NCBI GenBank assembly: GCA_002633025.1
Contig: NMRB01001517.1
Location: 112,258 to 176,257, forward strand
Origin: Notospermus geniculatus
Lineage: Eukaryota > Nemertea > Pilidiophora > Heteronemertea > Lineidae
Length of the DNA stretch: 64,000 nt
Direction: 5' to 3'
The position numbers and the translations under genes are program-made. Under the pieces are notes generated by a model. It did not search any database, had not been told where the DNA came from, and saw only the letters and a program-made list of their open reading frames with translations. This document shows, one piece after another, positions 27,101-32,985 of this stretch (within the stretch, counting starts at the first letter, position 1; the number at the start of each line of letters is the position of its first letter).

Positions 27101-27506
27101 TGACACAAAAGTGGACGAAAATCCAGAAACAAGTTGCTCACCTTTAGATTGACGGCAGTCACAATGATGTTCTCTTCATGCCCAGACGGTACAAGTATCT
27201 TGGTGTCGCTGGACTCAATGCGGGGACATTTACCAGGTCCGATCCTATCGCTCTTCCCAGGGGTCTGAAATCACACAGAGAAATGGAGGAGGCTCGAACT
27301 GCATGTACGTGAACTAGGTCAGCACGAGTGTGGTCAAGAACGAGGATTCGAATACGCCCAATGTGTACTGAGAGCCTAAGATACCACTTACATTCTTCCC
27401 AGTGACAAGGACTTCGCTCCTGCCGCACACCTCACGATGGTAGACACACCGATGTTTCTGTATGCACCAGTTGCAGGGGTAGTCACTCTGAGTACAGGAG
27501 GTGCAC
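2963..27506 (-). CDS. Plexin-A, C-terminal two thirds (23 exons traced)
   Basis: Class A plexin, a single-pass cell-surface receptor for semaphorins that signals through a cytoplasmic GAP for Rap/Ras-type GTPases in axon guidance and cell migration. Twenty-three exons on the minus strand chain in phase to 1251 codons and a TGA stop. From the first complete codon, the order is PSI2 (about 1-35), linker (39-152), PSI3 (153-205), IPT repeats (about 206-600), transmembrane helix (about 584-611), coiled-coil juxtamembrane segment, and a split RasGAP domain (about 650-1240) with a Rho-GTPase-binding insert (about 850-960). Both GAP arginine motifs are visible, RRTES in exon 15 and LRFWVN in exon 22. 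Phrases such as [28 protein letters not shown] and [15 protein letters not shown] are class A rather than class B wording. The known family is about 1,900 residues, so the sema domain and PSI1 are missing here. The span given is genomic and includes introns. Confidence 0.96.
3214..3320 (-). repeat. SINE-like remnant in the last plexin intron
   Basis: Plus-strand GGAGGAAACTGGAGGCCCGG followed by GAGAAAACC, with GGTTCAATTTCC (a degenerate B box) on the minus strand. This pairing is typical of worn tRNA-derived SINE copies in animals. It sits between exons E22 and E23. Confidence 0.45.
3374..3662 (-). CDS. Plexin-A exon E22: RasGAP with second arginine motif
   Basis: Encodes [59 protein letters not shown] and [15 protein letters not shown], all close to class A plexins. 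LRFWVN holds the second GAP arginine. The exon closes at GTAAGT directly after ESR. Confidence 0.97.
3745..3865. mobile_element. Small inverted-repeat element (MITE-like)
   Basis: Terminal inverted repeats of about 33 bp start GGTCCAAGAACATCA and end TGATGTTCTTGGACC; total 121 bp. It has no coding capacity and lies inside the intron between exons E21 and E22. The target duplication is unclear. Confidence 0.7.
3972..4141 (-). CDS. Plexin-A exon E21: RasGAP
   Basis: Encodes [39 protein letters not shown] and HTWKSN. Acceptor CAACAG, donor GTATGT. It ends AG in phase 2, and T of exon E22 completes serine to give WKSNSLPLRFW. Confidence 0.97.
4252..4500. repeat. 63-bp tandem repeat, about 4 copies
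   Basis: Unit contains GGCAGTGACTCCATCAGCCC and ATAAATTTAAAGGCTACACA. Starts are spaced 63 bp apart (4261, 4324, 4387, 4450). The same unit reappears right of the assembly gap at 5632-5700, so the array probably continues or is duplicated across the gap. Confidence 0.92.
4501..4790. repeat. Duplicated block, left copy
   Basis: Sequence from TTCATTCAGTCTTTTGAATG to TAGTAATTGACAGTAGCAGA recurs at about 5718-6020 with an offset of about 1.22 kb and a few percent difference. Both copies sit in the intron between exons E20 and E21 and flank the gap. Confidence 0.88.
4855..5297. repeat. Pair of direct repeats with TGGCCCCCTGGTGGC core
   Basis: About 140 bp beginning ATTCCGTTCAGTATTAA and running through GGCCCCCTGGTGGCAAAG to ACACACCGTTGGCCCATG occurs at 4861-4995 and again at 5162-5297, about 300 bp apart. 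It looks like a dispersed repeat family, but I cannot name it. Confidence 0.8.
5298..5631. other. Assembly gap (run of N)
   Basis: All bases are N. It lies inside a tandemly repeated stretch with the same 63-bp unit on both sides, which explains why assembly failed. Confidence 1.
5632..6020. repeat. Duplicated block, right copy
   Basis: Right partner of 4430-4790: the 63-bp unit tail, then the same block from the TTCATTCAGTC motif to AGTAGCAGAA. It carries a short insertion (CACACTTTATG) absent from the left copy. Confidence 0.88.
6021..7072. other. Intron remainder, nothing recognised
   Basis: AT-rich intron sequence left of exon E20. It includes a TTAATTAATTAATTAA stretch near 6127-6142. 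I see no coding or RNA feature. Confidence 0.6.
7073..7165 (-). CDS. Plexin-A exon E20: RasGAP, second lobe
   Basis: Thirty-one codons, phase 0: [17 protein letters not shown], then [14 protein letters not shown]. The REGDR...[15 protein letters not shown] wording is class A; class B plexins diverge here. Acceptor CCGTAG, donor GTAAGT. Confidence 0.96.
7359..7462 (-). CDS. Plexin-A exon E19: linker back into RasGAP
   Basis: Encodes [20 protein letters not shown] and GVKFYHL, matching the family's SPDSLRSRTP...DLESG.K.WHL segment. Acceptor TTTCAG, donor GTAAGT. Confidence 0.94.
7463..9251. other. Plexin intron between E19 and E18
   Basis: No coding feature seen. It holds a perfect 23-bp palindrome (7895-7917), an ACATGTACATGTACA motif near 8124, and the 16-bp inverted pair listed at 8736-8863. 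Confidence 0.6.
8736..8863. mobile_element. Short inverted-repeat element
   Basis: CAACACCTCAGAAAG at the left end and CTTTCTGAGGTGTTG at the right end form terminal inverted repeats of about 15 bp around a 100-bp non-coding core. Size and form suit a MITE; no clear target duplication is visible. Confidence 0.5.
9252..9455 (-). CDS. Plexin-A exon E18: Rho-GTPase-binding domain, second half
   Basis: Encodes [20 protein letters not shown], then [20 protein letters not shown], followed by the serine-rich variable loop ending NYNRY. Both junctions are phase 1; G+AA gives E at each. Acceptor TTGCAG, donor GTAAGC. Confidence 0.97.
9487..9690. repeat. Degenerate TTTTCAAGGAGAATT repeats
   Basis: The intron between exons E18 and E17 is made of imperfect copies of TTTTCAAGGAGAATT and TTTTCAAGAATTTG, too diverged to fix a period. 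Otherwise the intron is empty. Confidence 0.6.
9796..9964 (-). CDS. Plexin-A exon E17: Rho-GTPase-binding domain, first half
   Basis: Encodes a beta-grasp fold segment with [20 protein letters not shown] (compare VLDCDTI.Q.KEKILD in the family) and ends REALDL plus G. The insert is where Rac/Rnd-type GTPases bind in known plexins. Acceptor CTTTCAG, donor GTAAGA. Confidence 0.96.
10080..10226 (-). CDS. Plexin-A exon E16: RasGAP to RBD junction
   Basis: Forty-nine codons, phase 0. It encodes [37 protein letters not shown] and [10 protein letters not shown], the family's passage into the Rho-GTPase-binding insert. Acceptor TTGCAG, donor GTAAGT. Confidence 0.97.
10465..10750. repeat. MITE-derived minisatellite, about 60-bp unit
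   Basis: Starts with the terminal motif GAGTTGGCTCTCAATGGGCA seen in related elements elsewhere in the window, then 3-4 tandem copies of a unit with CCATAGCTTTCTATGGCTA and TTGCCCATAGAGAGCCA. The unit itself contains the inverted terminal motif, so the array probably arose by amplifying one end of such an element. Confidence 0.85.
10751..11374. other. Plexin intron remainder between E16 and E15
   Basis: AT-rich intron sequence with two near-identical stretches TTACCTTCCAAACTAATTAA and TTACCTTTCAAACTAATTAA near 10855-10893. Nothing else recognised. Confidence 0.6.
11375..11519 (-). CDS. Plexin-A exon E15: RasGAP with arginine finger motif
   Basis: Encodes [20 protein letters not shown], then [25 protein letters not shown] carries the first GAP arginine motif that is essential in studied plexins. 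Acceptor TTTTAG, donor GTGAGA. It ends FKFLK and reads into ECAGEPLF of exon E16. Confidence 0.97.
11590..11705. repeat. Short local direct repeats
   Basis: CTGTTTACAGTACCCTTGTGAA occurs twice with 22 bp spacing, followed by two copies of GTGAAGTTCTGGAAAAC. They sit in the intron between exons E15 and E14, which is otherwise featureless. Confidence 0.75.
12087..12277 (-). CDS. Plexin-A exon E14: RasGAP
   Basis: Encodes [20 protein letters not shown], then [20 protein letters not shown], both near-invariant in plexins, and ends MEYHT plus GA. The donor GTAGGT was chosen because GA+T gives D and restores [11 protein letters not shown] with exon E15. Confidence 0.96.
12370..12510. mobile_element. 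MITE of the GAGTTGGCTCTCAATGGGCAA family
   Basis: Left end CAGAGTTTGCTCTCAATGGG and right end TTGCCCATAGAGAGCCAACT form inverted repeats about 120 bp apart. The same family appears at 10465, 46770-46925 and 47870-48030. Intronic, between exons E14 and E13. Confidence 0.75.
12644..12795 (-). CDS. Plexin-A exon E13: start of RasGAP domain
   Basis: Encodes [17 protein letters not shown], then [20 protein letters not shown], the invariant entry into the plexin GAP. Acceptor TTTCCAG, donor GTAGGT. A 5.7 kb intron carrying the second sequence gap lies between it and exon E12. Confidence 0.96.
14852..15018. mobile_element. Inverted-repeat element, about 167 bp
   Basis: CAATAGGAGCTGTCAGCCA at the left and TGGCTGACTGCTCCTATTG at the right are inverted copies with one mismatch. 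Non-coding core. Form and size suit a MITE. Confidence 0.65.
16694..16770. other. Assembly gap (run of N)
   Basis: Seventy-seven N in the long intron between exons E13 and E12. The flanks are unrelated to each other. Confidence 1.
17469..17675. mobile_element. TA-flanked MITE with CTGTAAACCGTGA termini
   Basis: Ends CTGTAAACCGTGAAATTT and ATATCACGGTTTACAG are inverted, with TA on both outer sides, the target duplication of Tc1/mariner-like elements. The core is rich in TCGCGA/TTCGCG motifs and is internally palindromic. A second copy in the opposite orientation lies at 60420-60598. Confidence 0.88.
18466..18703 (-). CDS. Plexin-A exon E12: transmembrane and juxtamembrane segment
   Basis: Begins [11 protein letters not shown], the end of the ectodomain, then an acidic stalk and a helix of about 28 hydrophobic residues starting [15 protein letters not shown]. 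The basic stop-transfer is [16 protein letters not shown], followed by the coiled coil [14 protein letters not shown]. The last G joins CG of exon E13 to give the family's [12 protein letters not shown]. Acceptor TTTCAG, donor GTATGG. Confidence 0.96.
18990..19145 (-). CDS. Plexin-A exon E11: IPT4
   Basis: Fifty-two codons, phase 0. It encodes [20 protein letters not shown], then [17 protein letters not shown], the two-cysteine core of the last IPT repeat. Acceptor TTTCAG, donor GTAAGT. Confidence 0.94.
19146..19723. other. Plexin intron between E11 and E10, nothing recognised
   Basis: AT-rich 578-bp intron with consensus splice ends and no repeat or coding feature that I can identify. Confidence 0.6.
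19724..19978 (-). CDS. Plexin-A exon E10: IPT3 end and IPT4 start
   Basis: Eighty-five codons, phase 0. It encodes [17 protein letters not shown], then a polar loop with two potential N-glycosylation sites, then [16 protein letters not shown] and DYLTIE, the opening of the fourth IPT repeat. Acceptor CTTTCAG, donor GTAAGT. Confidence 0.95.
20148..20409 (-). CDS. Plexin-A exon E9: end of IPT2, start of IPT3
   Basis: The start was chosen at the acceptor CTCTTGCAG, because C then joins AG of exon E8 to give serine and yields [20 protein letters not shown] further upstream is open in its own frame but does not match the phase of E8. The exon continues to [19 protein letters not shown] and ends RGVDYVS. 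The donor is GTAAGT. Confidence 0.93.
20575..20711 (-). CDS. Plexin-A exon E8: IPT repeat 2
   Basis: Encodes [20 protein letters not shown] and GLPCRVI, an unmistakable IPT repeat (P.I..I.P..G..SGGT). Acceptor CTGCAG, donor GTAAGG, ending with AG in phase 2. Confidence 0.95.
20937..21039 (-). CDS. Plexin-A exon E7: end of IPT1
   Basis: Encodes the closing strands of IPT1, [20 protein letters not shown], and ends DFHYV, the family's hinge into the next IPT repeat. The acceptor is TTTCAG in phase 2; the donor is GTAAGT. Confidence 0.93.
21249..21394 (-). CDS. Plexin-A exon E6: IPT/TIG repeat 1
   Basis: Opens with [18 protein letters not shown], the standard P.SGP..GGT.ITI.G entry into the first plexin IPT repeat, followed by a conserved cysteine in VAGVPCKP. 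Acceptor TTTCAG, donor GTAAGT, ending in phase 2 so that AC+T gives threonine. Confidence 0.95.
21521..21690 (-). CDS. Plexin-A exon E5: PSI3
   Basis: Encodes the third [16 protein letters not shown], then [11 protein letters not shown], then GKCAGDW and a last cysteine in [10 protein letters not shown]. The spacing C-G-S-C ... C-G-W-C is diagnostic of PSI modules in plexins. Acceptor TTACAG, donor GTGAGT. It is separated from exon E4 by a 4.8 kb intron. Confidence 0.95.
22939..23049. mobile_element. Palindromic element, about 110 bp
   Basis: Left arm TGCACAGAAAGTCCGATAGT and the reverse complement of the right arm (GCATAGAAAGTCTGATAGTG) match over about 48 bp, up to GCCTATCG and TTAGTTA. 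A nearly complete hairpin, typical of a foldback MITE. Confidence 0.8.
26138..26323. mobile_element. MITE with TGTGACCCG...CGGGTCACA termini
   Basis: Left TGTGACCCGATCTAGCAAAA and right TTTTGCTGGAGCGGGTCACA are inverted copies with a few mismatches around a 140-bp non-coding core. Intronic, just 5' of exon E4 in transcript terms. Confidence 0.75.
26511..26604 (-). CDS. Plexin-A exon E4: linker before PSI3
   Basis: Thirty-one codons plus one base. It encodes [20 protein letters not shown] and ends IDNPTGIQ, which matches the VVWNG...IDNPQNIQ segment that precedes the third PSI of plexins. Acceptor TTGCAG, donor GTAGGT. The leftover G joins TT of exon E5 to give valine. Confidence 0.9.
26892..27017 (-). 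CDS. Plexin-A exon E3: extracellular linker
   Basis: Forty-two codons, phase 0 at both ends. It encodes the beta-rich stretch with [20 protein letters not shown] and a second cysteine in RCDPTK, as in the family's ECxF...V.A segment. The acceptor is CTTACAG. The donor is GTTCGT, weaker than usual, but it is the only GT that keeps phase with exon E4. Confidence 0.88.
27142..27264 (-). CDS. Plexin-A exon E2: linker after PSI2
   Basis: Forty-one codons, phase 0 at both ends, acceptor TTTCAG and donor GTGAGC. It encodes [20 protein letters not shown], which matches the CPRI...I.VPVG segment that follows PSI2 in plexins. It reads straight on from exon E1. Confidence 0.92.
27392..27506 (-). CDS. 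Plexin-A exon E1: PSI2 (5'-most recognised exon)
   Basis: Encodes a cysteine knot of the PSI type: CTSC, then PCNWC, then further cysteines in [10 protein letters not shown]. The acceptor reads TTTCTAG before GTGC and the donor is GTAAGT. The first base completes a codon begun in an upstream exon, so at least one more coding exon exists 5' of it. In plexins this PSI follows the first sema/PSI/linker segment, which was not found. Confidence 0.93.
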
Positions 27507-28710
27507 CTAGAAAGAGAAAGAGGGGAAGCCATGAGAAGACTGGTTGAGCTACTTCAGGGAGCAGTTTCGAGAAAAGACGTTTCGACAAATGTCCAAGGTA
27601 TCACCACACCAAGTTTCATTAAAACAGTTGCAGGCATTACAAAACGTGCTCCGCTAATGGATGGACAATGGGTGACGACTATACAGGCTCCCCACTACAT
27701 GCAGTAAGCCAATGAGGGACCTTGGTTACACTGGTGGGGGTTAATCCTGAGAACAGTTTGGACAAAGGAAGAACAAGACGAGAGACCTTGGGAGGACCAG
27801 AAAGGAGTTAATTCTGAAAGCAGTTTTGACAAATATCCTGGCCATCAAACATGTTTAAACGAGGAGCAAGAAGGATCAAGTAATTCAGCTGTAAGACCAT
27901 CATTACTGCTATGGTCATTACAACAAATTGGTTGATAAAACTTGCAACGGCACTGCTGTTGACCCTTGGGTCGGTAGTAAGATTGACGAGGGGTGATTTA
28001 GTCAAGGAACGAGTACATTTCCATGCAGAAGGTCAAATCACAGAGCGTCCATCGCAAAACTTCTTCAGCGCCAAGAAAATCAAATATCTTCAAACATCAA
28101 GAAATCATCAGATACCAGTAAAGACACTCATGAAGTTTTCTTGTGGCCAAAGCTTAATGTACGAGACTTAGACAAGAAATGTAGCAATCCATCACCGGCT
28201 TAGACTCTCAGCAAACCTCACAGCAATTTCCTCCAACATGATCGAACCCAAGGCTCTACCACCAACAACAGCTTATTAATTTTTCGTTGGTATCTCAGTC
28301 TCCTCACAGACAGTTATAAAGCCAGTTATTCCCCGAACAATAGGAGCCTCATTACCTTGAGACTAGGAACATCCTCTGGCGTACCATATCACTGGCTGAT
28401 CACCGCTTTTAGTCTAATTTACTCTTCTTCACAAAGTTACACTTCGCCTGCGGTTCCGCCACAAATACTAATGTCCGCTAATCCACGCCTAACGTCCTTG
28501 TTAACACAACGCGAGTGTGTAGGTATGCGAGAGGCAATTACCAGACAGCATATTGGTTTTGTTATCTTGTGGTGTGTCTCTTCTGATATGGTATCCACTA
28601 CCTCTGCTGGTTTTTGATCAAGTCGACACTCGCCGTCGGTCATAATTGATTCAGGTGGCCCGAGGATGGAATAACTCCACAAAAGGAGGAAGAAGGCTAA
28701 CTCTATTATC
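27507..28710. other. Region upstream of E1, nothing recognised
   Basis: The next plexin exon must lie in this direction, but I find no segment with sema, PSI1 or linker wording together with a phase-2 donor. Short open frames only. Confidence 0.55.
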
Positions 28711-29218
28711 ACTTCAGCTTCTACGCCATTTCAGCTTCTTTGCCATTCCAACTTTATGCCACTTCAGCTTCTTTGCCATCCCAAGTTTGTGCCATTTCAC
28801 CTTCTTTGCCATTCCAACATCATGCCATTTCAGCTTCTATGCCATTTCAGCACCTTCGCCATTCCAGCTTCTTCACCATTTCAACTTTATGCCATTTCAG
28901 TTTCTTGCTGGTCCAGTGTCTATACCATTTCGGCTTCAATGACATACAGCTCCTATGCCATTTCAACTTCTGTTCGATTTCAGCATCTTGGCCATTTCAG
29001 CCTCTATGCCATTTCAGCTTCTTTGCCATCCTAACATTGCATATTTCAGCTTCTACGTCATTTCAGCCTCTATGCCATTTCAGCTTCTTTGCCATCCTAG
29101 CATTATGCCATTTCAGCCTCTATGCCATTTCAGCTTCTTTGACATCCTAACATTATGCCATTTCAGCTTCTATGCCATTTCAGTTTCTTTGTCGTTTCAG
29201 TTTCTATGCCAGTTTCTC
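28711..29218. repeat. Minisatellite, GCCATTTCAGCTTCTAT unit
   Basis: About thirty imperfect copies of a 17-18 bp unit (GCCATTTCAGCTTCTAT, with ATTCCAAC and ATCCTAAC variants). Because the unit length varies, all three plus frames stay open in patches and give MPFQLLCHFSF-like translations, which are not a gene. Confidence 0.95.
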
Positions 29219-29684
29219 TATGATTATCAAGGTACTAGAACCAGCACTGAAAGATCCACCAGCACCAATCATTCCTTTCATGTGCATTCAAGTGAAGAAA
29301 TGCTTCCAAGACATACATGATTTGTGCCTCTCTCTCTTTATGAAATCAATAGCGAACCTATCATGTCTTGAGTTCTGACAATTTGCGGCCGGAGAATTAA
29401 TTCAGATGGCTGCCTAAGCTACTTGTCCCCGATATCAATAATCTTTATGAGTCCAATTCTGTATTTGATGAATCCCTCGCCAACCTCAGCAGTCAGGCAT
29501 GAACAGTTCATCCGAGTGATTGATCCTCCTGCAGCCATGGCTTATAAGCTGCCTGATTAGCCTCAGCTAGCAAGGGTCAGTCGCTAGCAATTGCTACCTA
29601 AACGGCTATGACTATTATTGGTAATTTGTGATTGTTACTGATTTCTTTTGATTTGAGGAAGACAGGGTGGAAAGATGCCACAGT
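29219..29684. other. Stretch between two minisatellites, nothing recognised
   Basis: Mixed-composition DNA without recognisable coding or repeat structure. Confidence 0.5.
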
Positions 29685-30000
29685 GTAAGACATTGACTAA
29701 GAGCACAACTCATTGACTACCAGTGTTACTCACTGACTACCAGTGGAACTCACCGACTACTGATGTAACACACCAACTACCTGTGTAACTCAAAGACTAC
29801 TGATGTAACACACTTGCCTGATATTGGTTTTTGATGTAACACATTGGCTATTGATGTAACACACCGACTACCAGCATAACACACTGGCTATTGATGTAAC
29901 ACACTGACTACCAGCATAACACACTGGCTATTGATGTAACACACTAACTACCAGTGTAACTCATGATCACCAGTGTAACACACTGACTACCAACTGCATA
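29685..30000. repeat. Minisatellite, about 20-bp GTAACACACTGACTACCA unit
   Basis: Imperfect tandem copies of ACACTGACTACCAGTGTAAC alternating with ACACTGGCTATTGATGTAAC, about 15 units. The two unit types alternate regularly near 29830-29950, suggesting a higher-order 40-bp unit. Confidence 0.92.
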
Positions 30001-31010
30001 ATTTGAAACATAATCATTCACTTGACAATGTCTGGACTCAACTTTCAGGTGCCTCTTAGAGAAAGTTTTTGATTTTATTTCAGCATACCAGGGTCTACCT
30101 CAGATGTATAGGTATGCTGTGTTGTCATGATACACATTCCGCACCACAAGAACAGAATCTCGAGTACAGCCACAGTAGAAAACACACAAGAATCTGAGCT
30201 CTAGAGGACTGAGCTGATCTGGGCATACCAATAAGCATCTTGTCTTGATGGTGTCCGAATAAGAAGACAAGTACCATTGAAGACGAAGCATCGCGGTGGA
30301 ATATTCCGTGATCCGCTTTGATGAGAGTCTCCAAACTGGATCAACTATTCCATGCATATATTCAATATTCACCAAGTACTTGCAATAGAAAATGATCTGG
30401 GTGCTCAACAGGAGAAATCTGCCGATGATCAAGTCAGAGTAAGATGGGGTCCAACCATTAGAAGTCACTGACCAACCTAATATATCATTCTTTAGATAAG
30501 AAGGCCGAAGTATGGAGAGGAGTTGGACAATATCCTTCAAATTATCAAGAGATTTTTGACAATATGTAGGCGATACCTAGGATTTGTAATGGTACACGAT
30601 TGAAAATATGCCTAACAACTTATTTTGAATGCATTGTAGAGAGTAAATCGAGTCAAATCTGAAGAATACAGTCCAATCAGCGAGTAGCATAGCCAACCAA
30701 CCTCAAGTACGGCCTCAATGAATAAAAAGACGAGATAGGCAAAAGGAGACAAGACAATCACTGAGGGAATTGGAGTGCGAGATAGCGTGATCATCCATAT
30801 AAAGTCTCTGATGAAGTATCTCTATGAATATAATAAGTGATATGGTCGATATGTGTGGACCCAGAGAGATTGGTTTTGTCCCGATCTGAATGCATGAGCA
30901 CAAAGTCAGGGGGATAATAAAATAGCCATGGTTGCAAAATATGTGAATTGTTCCAGTCCTAGACGATTGCTTGGTGACAGGGGCATTGTATATCGACCAT
31001 AAACTGCTTA
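30001..31010. other. Unassigned stretch
   Basis: The minus strand carries a 146-codon open frame at 30100-30540 without recognisable domain, homology wording or splice context. I do not call it a gene. Confidence 0.4.
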
Positions 31011-31530
31011 GAAAGGGACAGAATACAACAAATGGGCCTAGGTGGTGAATACAACAGTAGTCCTAAGTGGTGAATACATGAAAAGGATCTTGGTGGTGAA
31101 TACAACAAAAGGCCTAGGTGGGGAATACAATAATGGGCCTAGGTGGTGAATACACCATTGGGCTCAAGTGGAGAATACAGCAATTAGGCCTAAATGATGA
31201 ATACATCAAACAGGCCTTGGTGGTGAATACAAAGAAATAAGCCTAAGTGGTGAATACAACAATAGGCCTAAGTGGTGAATACAACAATAGGCCTAAGTTG
31301 TGAATAGAACAATTGGGCGTAGGTGGTGAATACAACAAAAAGATCTAAATGGATGGGCCTAAATGATGAATACAACAACTGGGCCTAAGTGGTGAATACA
31401 ACAACTAGACCACGGTGGGCCTCGATGGTGAAATGGGCCTAGGAGGTGACTACAACAAATGGGCCAAAGTAGTGAATACAACAAATGGTCCTTGGTGGTG
31501 AAGACAGCAAATGGGCCTAAGTGGTGAACG
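31011..31530. repeat. Minisatellite, about 25-bp GGTGAATACAACAA unit
   Basis: About twenty imperfect copies of GGCCTAAGTGGTGAATACAA with CAATA/CAAAT variants. The minus translation GPFVVFTT reflects the repeat only. Confidence 0.94.
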
Positions 31531-32490
31531 CTGAGTGTTAAGTGGAATATAATATTGTTGTAAACAGAGAGTCTCAGCAAAAACATCGAAGTGATAGTGA
31601 GGCATCTCTCTGACAATAGCTTGCTTTGACATGAACCCATCTCGGGCAATATGAGCATAACTTACTTGACGCTGAAAAACGCGTTAGATATCTTCAAAGT
31701 TCATCAAACCCCTGATGATTCTAGCCTTTGAAGACGCTGTTGCCCAGCTGGTGTGCCTAGCTTCTTACAAAGAGGACGATATTCTTATTCAAAACGACAC
31801 ATGCCCAGAGAGATTGAAGCATTTTGAAGCAGTTTCATGGCCGAGCTTGGGAATACAACACGAAGCAACTGATGGAGGTAAGCCTTTGTGAAACAAGAAT
31901 CCGAAGCAGTTAACTGACATGTTAAACTTTGGCAAGAACTGCCCAAGAGACCCAAGGCATTCGAGAAAGTTCAGGTTCATAAGTAAGCAGGTTTTATCAC
32001 TCCATATCTTAACACCTAGTCTGGTACCATCATGTTACTTAATCAGGAAATTGTGCTTGTAAGTTGCTTTGCCTGCCCTGGCAACTAATTCTGAATCGCT
32101 GTAATGATAATAAGAATACCCACCGCTGAAATAATCGCATAGGCGAGTGATCACTATGTCTGCCTCAAGCTTGACCTAACCTAATATAACAATGTCCCCA
32201 TCTAATCTAAGTCGGCAAAAAAACAGCATGTCTGCAATCTTGTGAAAGAAAGCTTAATTCGTTCTGGTCACCTCAGAAAAGGGATTAGCCAGGTTGGTAG
32301 AGAAATGGCAGAGGTCAACTAAGGAAGGATTCAAAGAAGGAAAAACATCTGATAATGTAGATCTACCGGAGATGATCATTCCAAGCTGAGATTCATATAT
32401 AACATGCTCTGCAGACGTTCTTATATTGATGTCTGCTGCAGGCAACAATATCAACTTATGGTATATATGATTCTGATGACTCACTGTAGA
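31531..32490. other. Unassigned stretch
   Basis: No recognisable gene, repeat or RNA. Short open frames only. Confidence 0.5.
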
Positions 32491-32985
32491 CACTGGTGTA
32501 GATGCTGAGGCTTTATCAGCACAGTCTGGTATCTATACATATTCAGCTGGATTCTGACTGCTTATCAGCACAACCTGGCATTGATATACAAGGTTCTGAC
32601 TGCTTATAAGCAGAACCTGGCACCTATATTCTCGGTTCTGACTGCTTGTCAGCACAATCTGGCATAAGTAATCAAGGTTCCAACTGTTAATCGCATAACC
32701 TGGCATCAATATTCAAGGTCCTGACTGCTTATCAGCACAACCTGGCATCTTATTCAAGGTCCTGACTGCTTATCAGCAGAACCTGGCATCTTATTCTAGA
32801 TTCTGACTGCTTATCAGCAAAACCTGGCATATGTAGTCAAGGTTCAAACTGCTTATCAGCAGAATCTGGCATCTTATTCTACATTCTGACTGCATAATAT
32901 CAGCAGAACCTGGCATACATGTATGTAGTCAAGGTTCAAACTGCTTATCAGCAGAATCTGGCATCTGCCTATCAGCACAGTCTAA
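32491..32985. repeat. Minisatellite, about 42-bp GACTGCTTATCAGCAGAACC unit, first array
   Basis: About eleven copies of a unit with TTCTGACTGCTTATCAGCA and AACCTGGCATCT. The core CTGCTTATCAGCAG is a short palindrome. The same array reappears at 34613-34885, after the first copy of the 1.65 kb duplication. Confidence 0.94.

Noticed and set aside
28711-29218. CRISPR-like array
   Set aside because: The units are contiguous without unique spacers and the DNA is animal nuclear; it is a minisatellite.
28646-29320. Overlapping plus-strand frames rich in MPFQLLCHF
   Set aside because: They are translations of the 17-18 bp minisatellite in all three frames, not a gene.
30100-30540. 146-codon minus open frame
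   Set aside because: No domain, no splice context, no recognisable family, and atypical composition; likely chance.
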